From the NCBI GenBank assembly GCA_001574975.1, contig KQ965754.1, forward strand, positions 209,525-273,524: a stretch of 64,000 bases of DNA, written 5' to 3'. Shown here piece by piece: positions 11,655 through 21,892 of this stretch (position 1 is the stretch's first letter; each line of letters opens with the position of its first letter). Both the position numbers and the translations under genes were made by a program. This DNA comes from Gonapodya prolifera JEL478 (Eukaryota > Monoblepharomycota > Monoblepharidomycetes > Monoblepharidales > Gonapodyaceae). A model generated the notes under the pieces. The model worked only from the letters and a program-made list of their open reading frames with translations, was not told the origin of the DNA and ran no database searches.

Positions 11655-14044
11655 ATGGCAGAGTCAGAAGCCTCTGCTGGCAGGAATTCGCTCCCCTCTC
11701 AAATCGACGACGACGTCATCATCTCATGGTCCAACCCGCGATGCTGCTCCACTGCGCTCATGTACGCGTTTGCGCAGAGACAGGACGCAGACGCCTTCGA
11801 TGAGCCGCTGTACGGTGCATGGCTCAAGGCGACGGGTGTTGAAAGACCGTATCTGGACGAGGTGCGTGGTTGGTGTGGAAAAAAGGCGGGGGTCACCTGA
11901 TCACGTCTCAGCTCTGACTATCAAAAGGTGTGGAAAGACCAAGGCTTCCACGCAATATCCCCCTGCGATAACGTGATTTTCGGAAAGAGAGAGAAAAAAT
12001 ACCGATAGTGAGTGCTCCCGTGTTGATTCGGACCCTGGAATAATCCTGCCCTTCTCTCCCCCCCACCAGCATCAAACTCATCTCCAAATTCAACACCGTC
12101 ACACCAATCAGCATCTTTTCACGCACTCGCCGCCAGTTCCTGCTCGTCCGGGACCCCTACGAAGTGCTCCGGAGCTGGGCAGCCGCGGGGGAAAAGGAAC
12201 GGCAGGAGAAGAGCGCGACGGGTGATACCTCGCCCGGTGTCATTCCCCCGCCGAGCGTACATGAGCTGGGGTATACGGCGCTTCTGGAGGTGTGTGGAAT
12301 GTTCGCGTACGCTTATAACCAACAGCATTTTCCCTCACACCAAACGATAAAATCCACCATCCTTTCACTACAGATCTACAACCACCTACTCGTTGACCAC
12401 CCAGATCGCGCACCACTGGTCGTTCTTTCGAACGACCTGATCAACCATCCGGACCCCACACTCCGCCTCCTGTGCGAGCGCCTGGACATCCCCTTCGACC
12501 GTGCCATGCTCTCATGGCCCGCGGGGCCGAAACCATACGACGGCGCGTGGGGGAAGTGGTGGTATGGGGCTACGTGGAAGACGACGGGGTTTGTGGGGGA
12601 TGGCGCGGGTGGGGGTGGTGCGGGTGGGAAGGGGGGAGCACCGTTACCGCTGGAGTACCGCAAAGTCCTGGGCATGTGTCAGCCGATATGGGACTTTTTG
12701 AAGAGTAAGGCGGTCAGGCCTGATCTTTCTGCTGCGGTTGGTGTGCCCAGGCCGCTCACGGCAGGGGGAGGGGGGGAAAAGGAGGGGGAGGGGAAGAAGG
12801 AAGAGGGTACGCATTCGTTCGTGCAGGATAGGAGGAACGAGGACGTGTTGATTGGTGTGAGGGAGGGTGTTTATCGGAGTAAGTCATGATTGTGTTTATC
12901 CGTTGTGATGGCGATGTAGAATTCACAACTTTGGGAACGTTTTTCTTAGCATTCGAGTTTGTCCACAGACCAGTCGCAAAACTGCCAGTATTCAGTTCAG
13001 GCTTCCTTCTCGGAGATGGCGTGTGGGAAGGTACGTCTCCTTGAACATCCCATCACCTCACCTCACCAAACCAACCAACCCCACCCCCAAACACCAAGGC
13101 TTCCGCGTCCTCCACGGCGCCCTCCTCTTCGCCCAAATCCACCTTCAACGCCTCTACACCGGCGCCGCCTTCCTCGGCATGCACATCGACATCCCCCCCC
13201 GCGACCTCCTACGCCTGGTATACGCGACTCTGGACGCCAACGAGGGCATGTCTACCCCCGACGCGGATGACGTGCATGTACGTCTGATGGTGACGCGCGG
13301 GCTCAAACCCACGCCGTACCAGAACCCCAAAATCACCATCGGGGACGTGGACATCGTGGTCGCGCCCGAGTTCAAAAAGGTCACGAAGCAGGAGCGCGGG
13401 TTGAAACTGGTCACGAGTTGGGTCAGGAGGGGCAGGCCCGACGTGCAGGATCCGGCGCTCAGCTCGCATAGTAAGATTAATTGCATTTTGGGATGCGTGA
13501 GCGCCAATACGGTCGGAGCGGACGAGGCCCTGATGTTGGATGAAGATGGGTTTGTGGTTACGTGTAATAGGTGAGTTTGGGTGCGTGGGCGGTCGGTGTG
13601 TTGGCCCAGATGACTGACCAATCTGCCTCGCCCCCGCAAACAACAACGTCCGCCAGCGTCAACTTCTTCATCGTCACCCACCCAACCCCCACAACCCCCG
13701 CCACGGTCCTCACCTCCCCGTGCCACCACATCCACCGCGGGATTACACGGGACAACATCGTGCACCTCTGCCACGCCAACAACATCCCCGTGCGGGAGGA
13801 GCGGTTCACGCTCAACGACGTGTACGGCGCGCGGGAGGCGTTCGTGACGGGCACGTTTGGCGGCGTCGGGTGGGTCGGGTGGGTTGATGGAAGGCCTATC
13901 GGGAGGACCTGGGAGTGGGACGCGCCCGTCGATGGAGCAGGGTGGGGAAAGGGGGAGCCGAGGAAGGGTGAGGTGACGGAGAGGTTGGAGAAGCTGTATG
14001 AGGAGTTGAAGGAGGCGGAGGCTGCGAAGGGGAGGGGGTTGTGA
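11655..14044 (+). CDS. Sulfotransferase-like domain fused to class IV (BCAT-type) PLP aminotransferase
   Basis: One continuous multi-exon gene. The N-terminal half resembles a P-loop sulfotransferase: WSNPRCCSTALMYAFAQR sits where the 5'-phosphosulfate loop is expected, and FLLVRDPYEVLRSW resembles the 3'-phosphate-binding motif. After a Gly-rich and Lys/Glu-rich linker (about 12600-12810) the C-terminal half is a fold-type IV PLP enzyme: FSSGFLLGDGVWEGFRVL, then SSHSKINCILGCVSAN with the likely PLP lysine, DEALMLDEDGFVVTC, ITRDNIVHLC, and REERFTLNDVYGAREAFVTGT, which carries the cofactor-binding Glu. Every intron (donors near 11861, 12000, 12290, 12877, 13032 and 13571) keeps the frame. Proteins annotated 'branched-chain aminotransferase-like' with a sulfotransferase-like N-terminus are known in other eukaryotes. 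Whether either half is active here, and on what, cannot be told. Confidence 0.85.
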
Positions 14045-14147
14045 ACGGGGTGTTCAGGGGAGCAAGTGTGGACAGGCGTGCGATTTTGCCGTCCTGTACA
14101 CAGAGGAATGTAGTGCTGTAGACTATTACATAAACTATCACCAACAA

Positions 14148-14922
14148 TCATTTCGTCTCGGCCTGCTTTTTCTCGCTCCAAAACCTTCTATCCGCCTCCT
14201 CCAAAATCCACTCCAACTCCTCCACGGGCCGCCTCTTATCGTCGAAGCCCATGTCCTCCAAAATCCGCTTCTGCCGCACCACGCAGCCCTGCCACGCGGC
14301 CTCCTGCGACGCACACCCGGTCAGCTTGCTCCCCGTGATGCGGGCCCACCAGGACGCCGGTGTGTCCGTGGAGGTGGCCACGCCGGAACGCCCCATCCCG
14401 CACTGACGGTACGCGAATTCCAAGTCCACACAGTTTTCTTGCGCGGCGGTGACGGAGGTGGTGCGGAGGAGGGAGGTGGCGGAATCGTTCAATGTGGATG
14501 TGATGGCGTACTGAAAAATCAGACGTAACGGCAATCAGACGCCCACTGGCACCACGAAAGCCCCTACAGAGCCTCACTTTTTCTTTCGAGATGTACTCAT
14601 TCAGCTTCGCATGCTCCTCCGGGTTCGATGGCGGCCCCGAAAGCGGGTAGTACGGGTTGGAAAACACGGGACTGTCCTTTTCGCCCCCCCTGCGCGACGC
14701 GGACCCTGCCGCTGCAGCCTGCGAGTCTGATTCGCGCTTTTTCCGCCCGGGCCAGCCCGAGTCCTTGATGGGTGCGCGCACAATTTCTTCGGGGTTGCCC
14801 GAAATTGCACCCCATGCGATCGCGGCCGAGCGGATGCCGTTATACACGCTTTCGAGGGCGGTTTCGACGCGTTGTTCGAATGAGTGTGGGTTGGGTGCCG
14901 TCGATTCCGTTGTGGATGACAT
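14148..14922 (-). CDS. Twin CX9C (CHCH-like) protein, probably mitochondrial
   Basis: A two-exon gene; the donor follows EYISKEK and the acceptor TTTTTCAG precedes YAITSTLNDS. The second exon has two cysteine pairs with exactly nine residues between them: CVDLEFAYRQC and, after a spacer of about 27 residues, CASQEAAWQGC. This is the twin CX9C pattern of intermembrane-space proteins folded by the Mia40/Erv1 disulfide relay. The first exon has a helix (ESVYNGIRSAAIAWGAISG) and a Ser/Lys-rich part. The C-terminus is a charged helix (LEEADRRFWSEKK). At about 230 residues it is longer than most Cox/Mix twin CX9C proteins, and I do not recognise a specific orthologue. ATG 14922 is the first one after an upstream stop. 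Confidence 0.6.
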
Positions 14923-15223
14923 TGATAATGTTGAAAGCTTCTTGCAATCCAAAGTGTACTGTTGTTCTGTGGTCGAACACGTCAACGCAGCGCCTTACAT
15001 TAAATGGGACATGGCCCACAGGGAGTGTGAGAGTAGGGAAACGGCAACATGGTGAATTGGACATGGTGGTGTTCTTGTTCAGATCGCATGCTCGGAATTT
15101 TTATGTGTAATACTTTGTTACCAAATTGTGGACAGTTCATTATTTAGAGCAATTACATGTAAGAAAATGTGTACTTTTCACTAAACTCTTCACTAAATGG
15201 TATCTGACCGGACGTCCACCGTA
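14923..15223. other. Intergenic region, no gene seen
   Basis: About 300 bp, AT-rich around 15095-15195, between the start of the CX9C gene and the stop of the rhodanese-like gene, both on the minus strand. Probably the promoter of the former and the 3' end of the latter. Confidence 0.4.
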
Positions 15224-16155
15224 CTAGTAGTCATCGTCGTGAGTCTGCTCCCCAGCTGAATCCCCAGCCGAGCTTCCTTGAGGAGGAACAATTCTCCTTC
15301 GAAAGCCTTTGCCCCACACCTGCTGGCCCCCAGCCACCGCGACAACCCGTTTGAACTTGCGCTCCCACGCCAAAGCAAACGCTCCTTTGATTGCCCTGTT
15401 GCCGTGGGAGTCCATGGCAGCAACAGTCACTTGGCTCAAGACTTCGGCATCAGTTCGCAGTCGCAACTTGACGACATCAGCGGCGGATTTTCCGTGGGTC
15501 TCAATCTCTTCCACAAAGCGGCGGATTTCCGGCACAGCCTTGCTGCGGAACACCGACCCAGGTACATTAATGACGTTTGGAGCGTCAAGGATTCCCTTGT
15601 TCTCCACTTCAATGGGTTCTCGAACGTCCACCACAACAAGTTTCAGTGTTGGGTCAATCACCGCATCCGGCACTGGGCGCGGCGGGTCAGGACCGGTGAG
15701 TGGAGACATGGCAAGAAGCTCGGCAAAGTCATGAGGCGTGATTTTTTCAAAGTACCCGGGCACGCCGTAGGGAAGGAAGGGAAGCACTAGTGCGAAGGGT
15801 GCCTTTTGATTCACCATATCCACGATTGTCCAAAGTGGGCGAATTTTTCATGGGGAAAGGTGAACGAACAGGGTACGCGATTTGGCATGTCAGAGCAGGT
15901 CGATTTGGAGACAGCATTGAAAGACTCACCATCGCCACCGCAGCTCCCGGTCCCGCGAACGTCAGATTGGGTCCCGCGAGCGCCGATGCGACCGATATCA
16001 GCATGGCCCACCAGTATTTTCTGAAGAAAGATGGTGCCTCCATGGGGGTGGATGATTTCGCTGGCAATCATGGGCGGGTGAGCGTTGGGATAACAGAGAA
16101 GTGAGTGGTGGGAAAAAGTACCTCCAGCCTTTTCCTTCTTGGGTGTTTTGGCCAT
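15224..16155 (-). CDS. Membrane-anchored rhodanese-like protein lacking the catalytic cysteine
   Basis: A three-exon gene. Exon 1 is a short basic start (MAKTPKKEKAG). Exon 2 gives KYWWAMLISVASALAGPNLTF, a probable single membrane helix or signal anchor. Exon 3 is a rhodanese (Cdc25-like) domain: VVVDVREPIEVENKGILDAPNVINVP is split over a typical CH2A region, and VVAVAGGQQVWGKGF is the typical C-terminal strand-turn-helix. In the active-site loop, where active rhodaneses have C(X)5R, the sequence reads AAMDSHGNRAI, so the sulfur-carrying Cys is missing and sulfurtransferase activity is unlikely. It could act as a binding or scaffold module. The tail is acidic (THDDDY). Start 16155 is the first ATG, and the introns have GTACT and GTGAG donors. 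Confidence 0.65.
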
Positions 16156-16439
16156 TTGTGATTCGAAACGAAACAGGTGCAACAAATAATCCCAGGGTTG
16201 CCCGATCGGCTTTGGCCACGACTGGAATTGAAGGTCTATTTGACTTTCTAGTTTAGTCTTTTTCGGGAAGACGAAGTCGCCAGTTACGAAGGCAAGAACA
16301 TGGTGTTGCAAATGCTGTGTACTCAGTGAAAACTTAAATATGACGAGGTTTGAATAAACATCTCTGATAATATCACGGTCCGTCTATGCTCCAACAGTGC
16401 TCTCGAGCGGAATAGTGCTCCTTCGAGTAAGTTTCCTTC

Positions 16440-18961
16440 TTAGCTCGACGCGTACGTTTGCGCATTCCCGCTGAACGCATCCGGCACACTTTCCATCCCC
16501 GCCCAGCTCCTAATCTGACCATCACTGTACCCTCCTGCCGCGCACAACTTGAACGGACCACCGACTCCTCCCAGCACACTGGTCTCCGTTCCTGTTGCTG
16601 CGCAGTTCACCCGGATATAATTGAGAGCGCTGGGGTAGAAGTACCCCGTGTCGACAAGCCATGGAATCGTTCCCAGACCACCAGTTTGGGCAGCTGGGTT
16701 GTATGGTACGTTCGTTCCAATGGATACCAGGTTGCTGAACTTGGGGTTTCGGGAAGAGGGAAGGAACTTGCCGTCATCCCAGAGACTTCATGTGGTTGAG
16801 ACGATTTGGTAGAGGTTAAATGGGCCGGGTAATGACATACAACGAGGAATTGATTATAACGCATTCTTACTCGCAACGAAAATTGACTCCACTCACTCTG
16901 TCAAAAGAGTAATATTGCAACGGTACGTTCCAGCAGGAATTGCTGTTCCGTTACCGATCTGCCATGAAATTGGCTGCTGGGTGTCAGTACCCACAGCGAC
17001 GTACTGACCAGGAAGTGGGTTAAAGATCGAGAGCTGCGTAGTCTCTGTGTTTGTTGAAAATTAACGTGTCAGTGGCGGGCCAGACCAGCGCTTGAGTCGT
17101 CCTAAATCAACGAACCAGTTGTCGCGAAGCTCCAAGAAGACTTCCACCCAGTTCTTGGCCCCGGAACCGCGCCGCTGGCGAGCTTGAACGGCCCGGAAAC
17201 ACCGCTGACAGTTCCCCCGACCGTATCAACGCACGCCACGCGGGCGTAGTAAAAGGGTGAGGTTGAGAGAATAGAAAAAGGGAGGATGAGCTCGGCTCCG
17301 CCCGCTGGGTTGATGGTAGGCTCATACTGGAGCGACGTTGCTAGGGGGTAGTAGGCGGTGTATCGGGGGGTGAGGACCTAAAGCGGAGGCGGAGGACGGC
17401 GGGTGGGAGGTTAGGTTAGGCGTAAGAATCTCGAAGTGAAAGGAGCTCAGCTTACACCACCAACAGTCTCCGCATACAGGTCTTGGTAGAACCCAACAGT
17501 GCAAGTGAAACCAGTTCCGGTGGTGGCGACACGCGTGGTCCAGCGGAGAGGGACAGGGTCCCTGATAGAAATAATGTCACCGGAGGATGGGTAGGACACA
17601 TTCAGATTCGGTGGGTCTGGCAATGGCGGTGCAGAATGTAGCTCGGTTTGTACAACGTCACGGACTGAAGACGCGCACAATATTGTCACTCACTCGTCGG
17701 CTCCCAAGCGAGGGTCGGTCCCCACAGCGCCCTTGACTCTGCCGGGCCCGTGAAGCGAACTTGGAATGGCGAGGACATGCCGCTGAGCACGACACGGTTC
17801 CCCACGCCGCCGTTGACAGGTCCCGACGCGCTTCCACCCCCCACGGTATCACAGACTGCGCGGAGATAGTACGAGTTCGTCCCGGTTGCGAGCGCGGGGA
17901 CGTTGATGGGGACCTGCACCGAGGCCGCTCCTCCAGCGACGACGGGGAGCATTACGCCTGACGCGAGGACCCATTTCCCATCCCATCTAACAGTGGGGAG
18001 GACGTCTTTGTATTGTTTTGAGTCGTATGGGTTGAGAACACCGTAAATTGTGCAGGTGAGGGACGCGACACTTCGGAAAGAAGCAGGGAGGGAAGCCACA
18101 GAGGGGAGGGAGAAGGCAACTGGAAGAACTGTTCCTGGGTTCAACGCTTGGGCGAGGTCGGCAGAGTTCGGTCTGGAGAAGCTGAGGATGGGGTTGTCTG
18201 ATTCGGGAAAAGTGTAAGTACACGTCAAGACACACCGCCCAGAAAGAGAAGTAGCCATCGACAGGATGACCTGCAAATCAGACTTTTTCACGCACCATTT
18301 ACGCTCCACTTGTCGGTGGAACCGAGGGAGAACCTCGTGATTGCTGGAATAGCCTGTTGCGACTGTCGCTTGTGAAGCGATGGGCTGGAGGGGGTAGTTG
18401 CGGAAACAGAAGTTTCCACAGTAGGAACAAGAGCGAGACCGAGCAAAACAAGAGCTGGGGGTGAGGTGAAGATGAAAAACACCTCGATGCATGAACGACC
18501 AACAAAGCCTCACCTGTCGTCCCGACAACGGCGGCTACGATTCTGCCAGCCCTGGAAAAGAGCTTAGGTCCACTGCTTTCGTCCTTAACTGTCCCTTCTC
18601 CTTGCGTCATGGCTCCAGCGCTTTCGTTTGCGTCTCGACTCCACCCCGCACCGCCCGCCCGCGCCCCCCCCAAATCGTGTTCGTCCACATCATGAACAGG
18701 CACGTTGTCGGTCATAGCGAGAAAGTTGTCCGAGGATTGTCGTGACAGCGTCGATGGTTGTTGTGGAGAAGTCTTTCCCATTCGGTTGTTGCCAGGCTTT
18801 ACTGACGCCACAGACGAGCGCAGGGCGATCGTGGGAGAAAGAAAGGCGAGTTGTGGTACAGACAACGCCCTTTTACCGCTCTTTCCTGTTTCGGTCTTTG
18901 CTGAACAGAAGATTCCCCAGGTCCTCGACACTGCTCCGCCACTCTGTGCGTTCACCTCCAT
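16440..18961 (-). CDS. Type II membrane protein with repeated extracellular beta-type domains
   Basis: A large multi-exon gene I cannot assign to a family. About 150 residues of disordered, Ser/Gln-rich, presumably cytosolic sequence precede one strong membrane helix (IVAAVVGTTALVLLGLALVP), which is rebuilt by splicing a 59-bp intron. A Ser/Thr stem with a KR site (LHKRQSQQ) follows. The rest looks extracellular and repetitive: at least three copies of a module of about 100 residues with PLRWT/ISWQ-type strands, a Cys in xCTxxFYQDL, xCTIYGV or CNITLL, and a later strand of the form YYLRAVCDTVGG, YYARVACVDTVGG or YIRVNCAATG. The recurring CDTVGG pairing suggests one disulfide per module. An adhesin-like or wall-associated role is inference. 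The stop TAA is at 16440. Confidence 0.6.
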
Positions 18962-19413
18962 TGCCTAACTTATCTTATCCAACTAGCACTCATTGATTGG
19001 GTATGTACATCATGACTCTAGCACACAAATTGGTCCCGTTCCCCGTGCCTTCAACCCATACAACAGAAGCGAAAGAAACTTTAAGAAGAATAAAAAGAGT
19101 ACGAGAAAAGGGTTTTGAGCATGTTTCAGCCTCGGGATAGTGTGCGATCTTGGACAAGCTAAGCAATAGGAGGACTTGTAGGGGCGTGGTACGAGGACGG
19201 GCGGCGTTTATGAGCAGGACGGTAGTACTGTAGAGTGGCCGAGTGTTAACGACTTGGCGTGTCTTCAAGGCAGAACGAACCGTACCTCTTCCTCGCTGAT
19301 GGAAGAAAAGGTAGTGTAATTTCAAGGATCGCAGTTTCGAGAGGAACATCGGACAAAACGATAATTAGGCAACGCAACTCCAGAGACGATCCTTCGAGCT
19401 GACGCAACTCCAC
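18962..19413. other. Intergenic region, no gene seen
   Basis: About 450 bp upstream of the type II membrane protein gene and downstream of the next minus-strand gene. Only short frames; no recognisable element. Probably promoter and 3' sequence. Confidence 0.4.
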
Positions 19414-20706
19414 TCACGTCACAGTAGGAACATATTCCAGCCTATTGTACGCTTCCGAACTCCTCACGACAACGACTTGGGGCTCATCCTTCTTCTTCCT
19501 CCTGATACTCTTGAGCATCGTTCCCGTCCTCTTCAGATCTGAAAGACTCCGGGTGGAAGACGCTGGGGCGCACTCTTCACCGACAGGAGGAAGAGTGGGG
19601 GTGATGCCGTTGGAGTATTCGTCGACCGCGCGGGACAGGAAGTTCGCTTCGCGTTTCCATTCTTGGCTACACGGGTGTGTGGGAGAAAAGGTGAGAATCG
19701 TTTCAAGAAGGATATGTAGACACGAAGTGGGATGATGATCAATCAGTTTGTCCTGTGTAAAGGTCACCTCTGGGGTGGCATCGTAAGCCACTCAATAGCT
19801 CCTAGAACTTCCTTCGCGTGTGCTCGCCACACCAGGACACTGTGTCGCATTTTCACCATTTCCGCAATGGGGTTCGCTGGGAGCTCTCGCGCTCTCTCCG
19901 GGGCCAGTCGTCGTTCCCATTCTCGTTGACAGTTGTCTCCCTTCCACGGCCTCCACCCCGTTCGGCTCGCTTCCCGAACAATCCATCGAGATGTAACAGA
20001 GAAGTACATAGAATCTTCCGTTTTGCCGACATACTCACGCCGCCTGGCTGGTCTCTCTCCTCTTGGTGTACCTGCCGAGATCCCTCCTTTGAAAAACCAC
20101 CGCTGCCTTGACGGCGTTGACCATCTTTCGCCACGTACCCTCCTTCTCCTCTGTGGTGTCATTGGGATACCCTCGCCCGCTGTACGGGTCGGAGTCGTAA
20201 GACTGCGCGGGGTGTCGGCGGCGAGGTGAGGAAAGCAAGGGTCGGCCCGGAAACTGGCCGGACTCACCATGGGTGGAGCGAAGAGAGTTCAAAGAGGCGA
20301 GGGCTTTTCGGCGGCTACGATATTCGTAATCTGAGATGGTGACTTCCCGAAGTGAAGCAAGCGGTCGTGAGGCGGCGCAGACTGCGTGGTGAGGTGGACA
20401 CGACAACAGGGCTGAGCCAATGGCGGAACCGTGATGGCTTGCTAGGGAACGCCGCGGGAGTCGTGGATAGAGTGCTCCGCCCGGAGAGAAAGAAGGTGGA
20501 AATCGGAGTGGTGATCCGCTGTGGTGGCGGAGGGCCTCTTGTAAGGGTTGTCGAAAACGGCTAAATGGAGATATGACTGAAAAATAGAAGAGGACCAGAG
20601 GAAATAGGGGAGAAGTCGAAATGAGAACGAAGGTCAAAACGTGGATGTGTTTCTGGGGACTTGGTCGCTCTTCGCGAAAATCAGTAAAAACACAAACTGG
20701 CGACAA
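19414..20706 (-). CDS. Unrecognised basic protein, uncertain 5' end
   Basis: Three stretches are linked by plausible introns. The first (about 20344-20035) encodes ISDYEYRSRRKALASLNSL and a basic, Ser/Asp-rich region ending at RRETSQA. A GTGAGTATG donor leads to RTGWRPWKGDNCQREWERR and MVKMRHSVLVWRAHAKEVLG. A GTGACC donor leads to SQEWKREANFLSRAVDEY and a C-terminus with KSIRRKKKDEPQVVVVRS and a stop at 19414. I do not recognise the protein. The start is unclear: the only in-frame upstream ATG is near 20706, in a stretch with an odd hydrophobic run that may be intron or untranslated sequence. Nuclear location is possible from the basic clusters. Confidence 0.35.
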
Positions 20707-21273
20707 ACAATTATGTTGGGAGGCTTCCTTCGAACTCGTAGATAGTCACACTGACATGGACTTTTCGCTTTTTTACCTTTTGTGGAACGGTGCCTGCAAG
20801 CATGCGGGAACTTAGATCAGTTTCAACGAATGTCATTACATAAGCCGACCAGGTTCAAGCGTCAAACACAGGAGAATTCATGATCTTAAACAGCGATACC
20901 CGCACCTTACTGTTTTTTGGAATGGAAGGAAACGACTCCAGAGAGAAAACGTTTGACAGCTCTTTGGTAAAATCTCAATTGCGCACTTTCTGGAGTACTC
21001 GTTAAAAAGAGTAGTGATTGAGGAGCCTTACTCTCCATGGCGAAAGGACTTCAACACTTGGGTTTTCAATCAAATCAGAGCAGGTGCTGGGCGGCATTGA
21101 TCATTCTCGGCAAGGATGCTCAATAGTTTCAGAGCATTTGATTACCTCGCTACATTACTGACAAACAACAACAATTTGAATCGAAATCTTCCAATGTCCA
21201 ACGACTCGAAGCACCAGTTGGTGACTAATCCATATCGATATCATTTGAGGTCCTACCAATTTCCAAAAACGCT
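20707..21273. other. Intergenic region, no gene seen
   Basis: About 570 bp of moderately AT-rich DNA with only short frames in both strands. I see no RNA gene or repeat. Confidence 0.4.
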
Positions 21274-21745
21274 TCATATCGCCATGTCGCGGTACCTCTT
21301 GTCAAACTCTTCATCAGGCAATTTGGCTCTCCCCTTCACCAGAGCAGCTGTGAGGAGTGACGACGTAGAAGTTGAGGTGGAAGTACCGCCACCACTGGCA
21401 GACGTCCCTGAATGCGGCGACGAGGAGAAGATGGACATGACGGATGGAGAGCTCGAGAGCGACGGCAGCTTGAAACCTGGTGTCCAGGTCGCTCTTCGAG
21501 GGCTTGGGTTCATGAGTCACGATTGCGTAAGAACCGGTGGATTCGGGTGGTATAGCACAGTAGCAAGCAATTTTCACCCACCTTATCACAGCTGTCCATG
21601 CCCGGAACGTTGCCGGATCGTGGAGGTTGTCGGGATCACCGGCTTTTGGTGAACCCACTGGTGTGATCGCGGCCGAAAACGAGCTCGAAGACGAGAAACG
21701 GCCATGGTCGTTGGGTCTACTGGGGATACTGGTTGGTAAAGCCAT
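21274..21745 (-). CDS. Small Ser-rich unrecognised protein
   Basis: A likely two-exon gene. Exon 1 starts at ATG 21745 (MALPTSIPSRPNDHGRF) and ends at FRAWTAVIR before a GTGGGT donor. A later frame gives a Ser/Thr-rich region and a charged C-terminus, LVKGRAKLPDEEFDKRYRDM, with the stop at 21274. The Ser/Thr runs and the final amphipathic segment look protein-like, but no family is apparent and the splice acceptor is not certain. Confidence 0.35.
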
Positions 21746-21892
21746 TACAATGCTCCGTTTTGAGTTGGTTGTGGAGGCTTGTAATCGGGCCGTTGATATG
21801 GGATCTCCAGGATTTCCCAACACTTATGACCCTTTCAAGCAGAAAATTGTATCAAAGGTGCTTTTGTATGCAAACATGCCTCATCTCATTAT

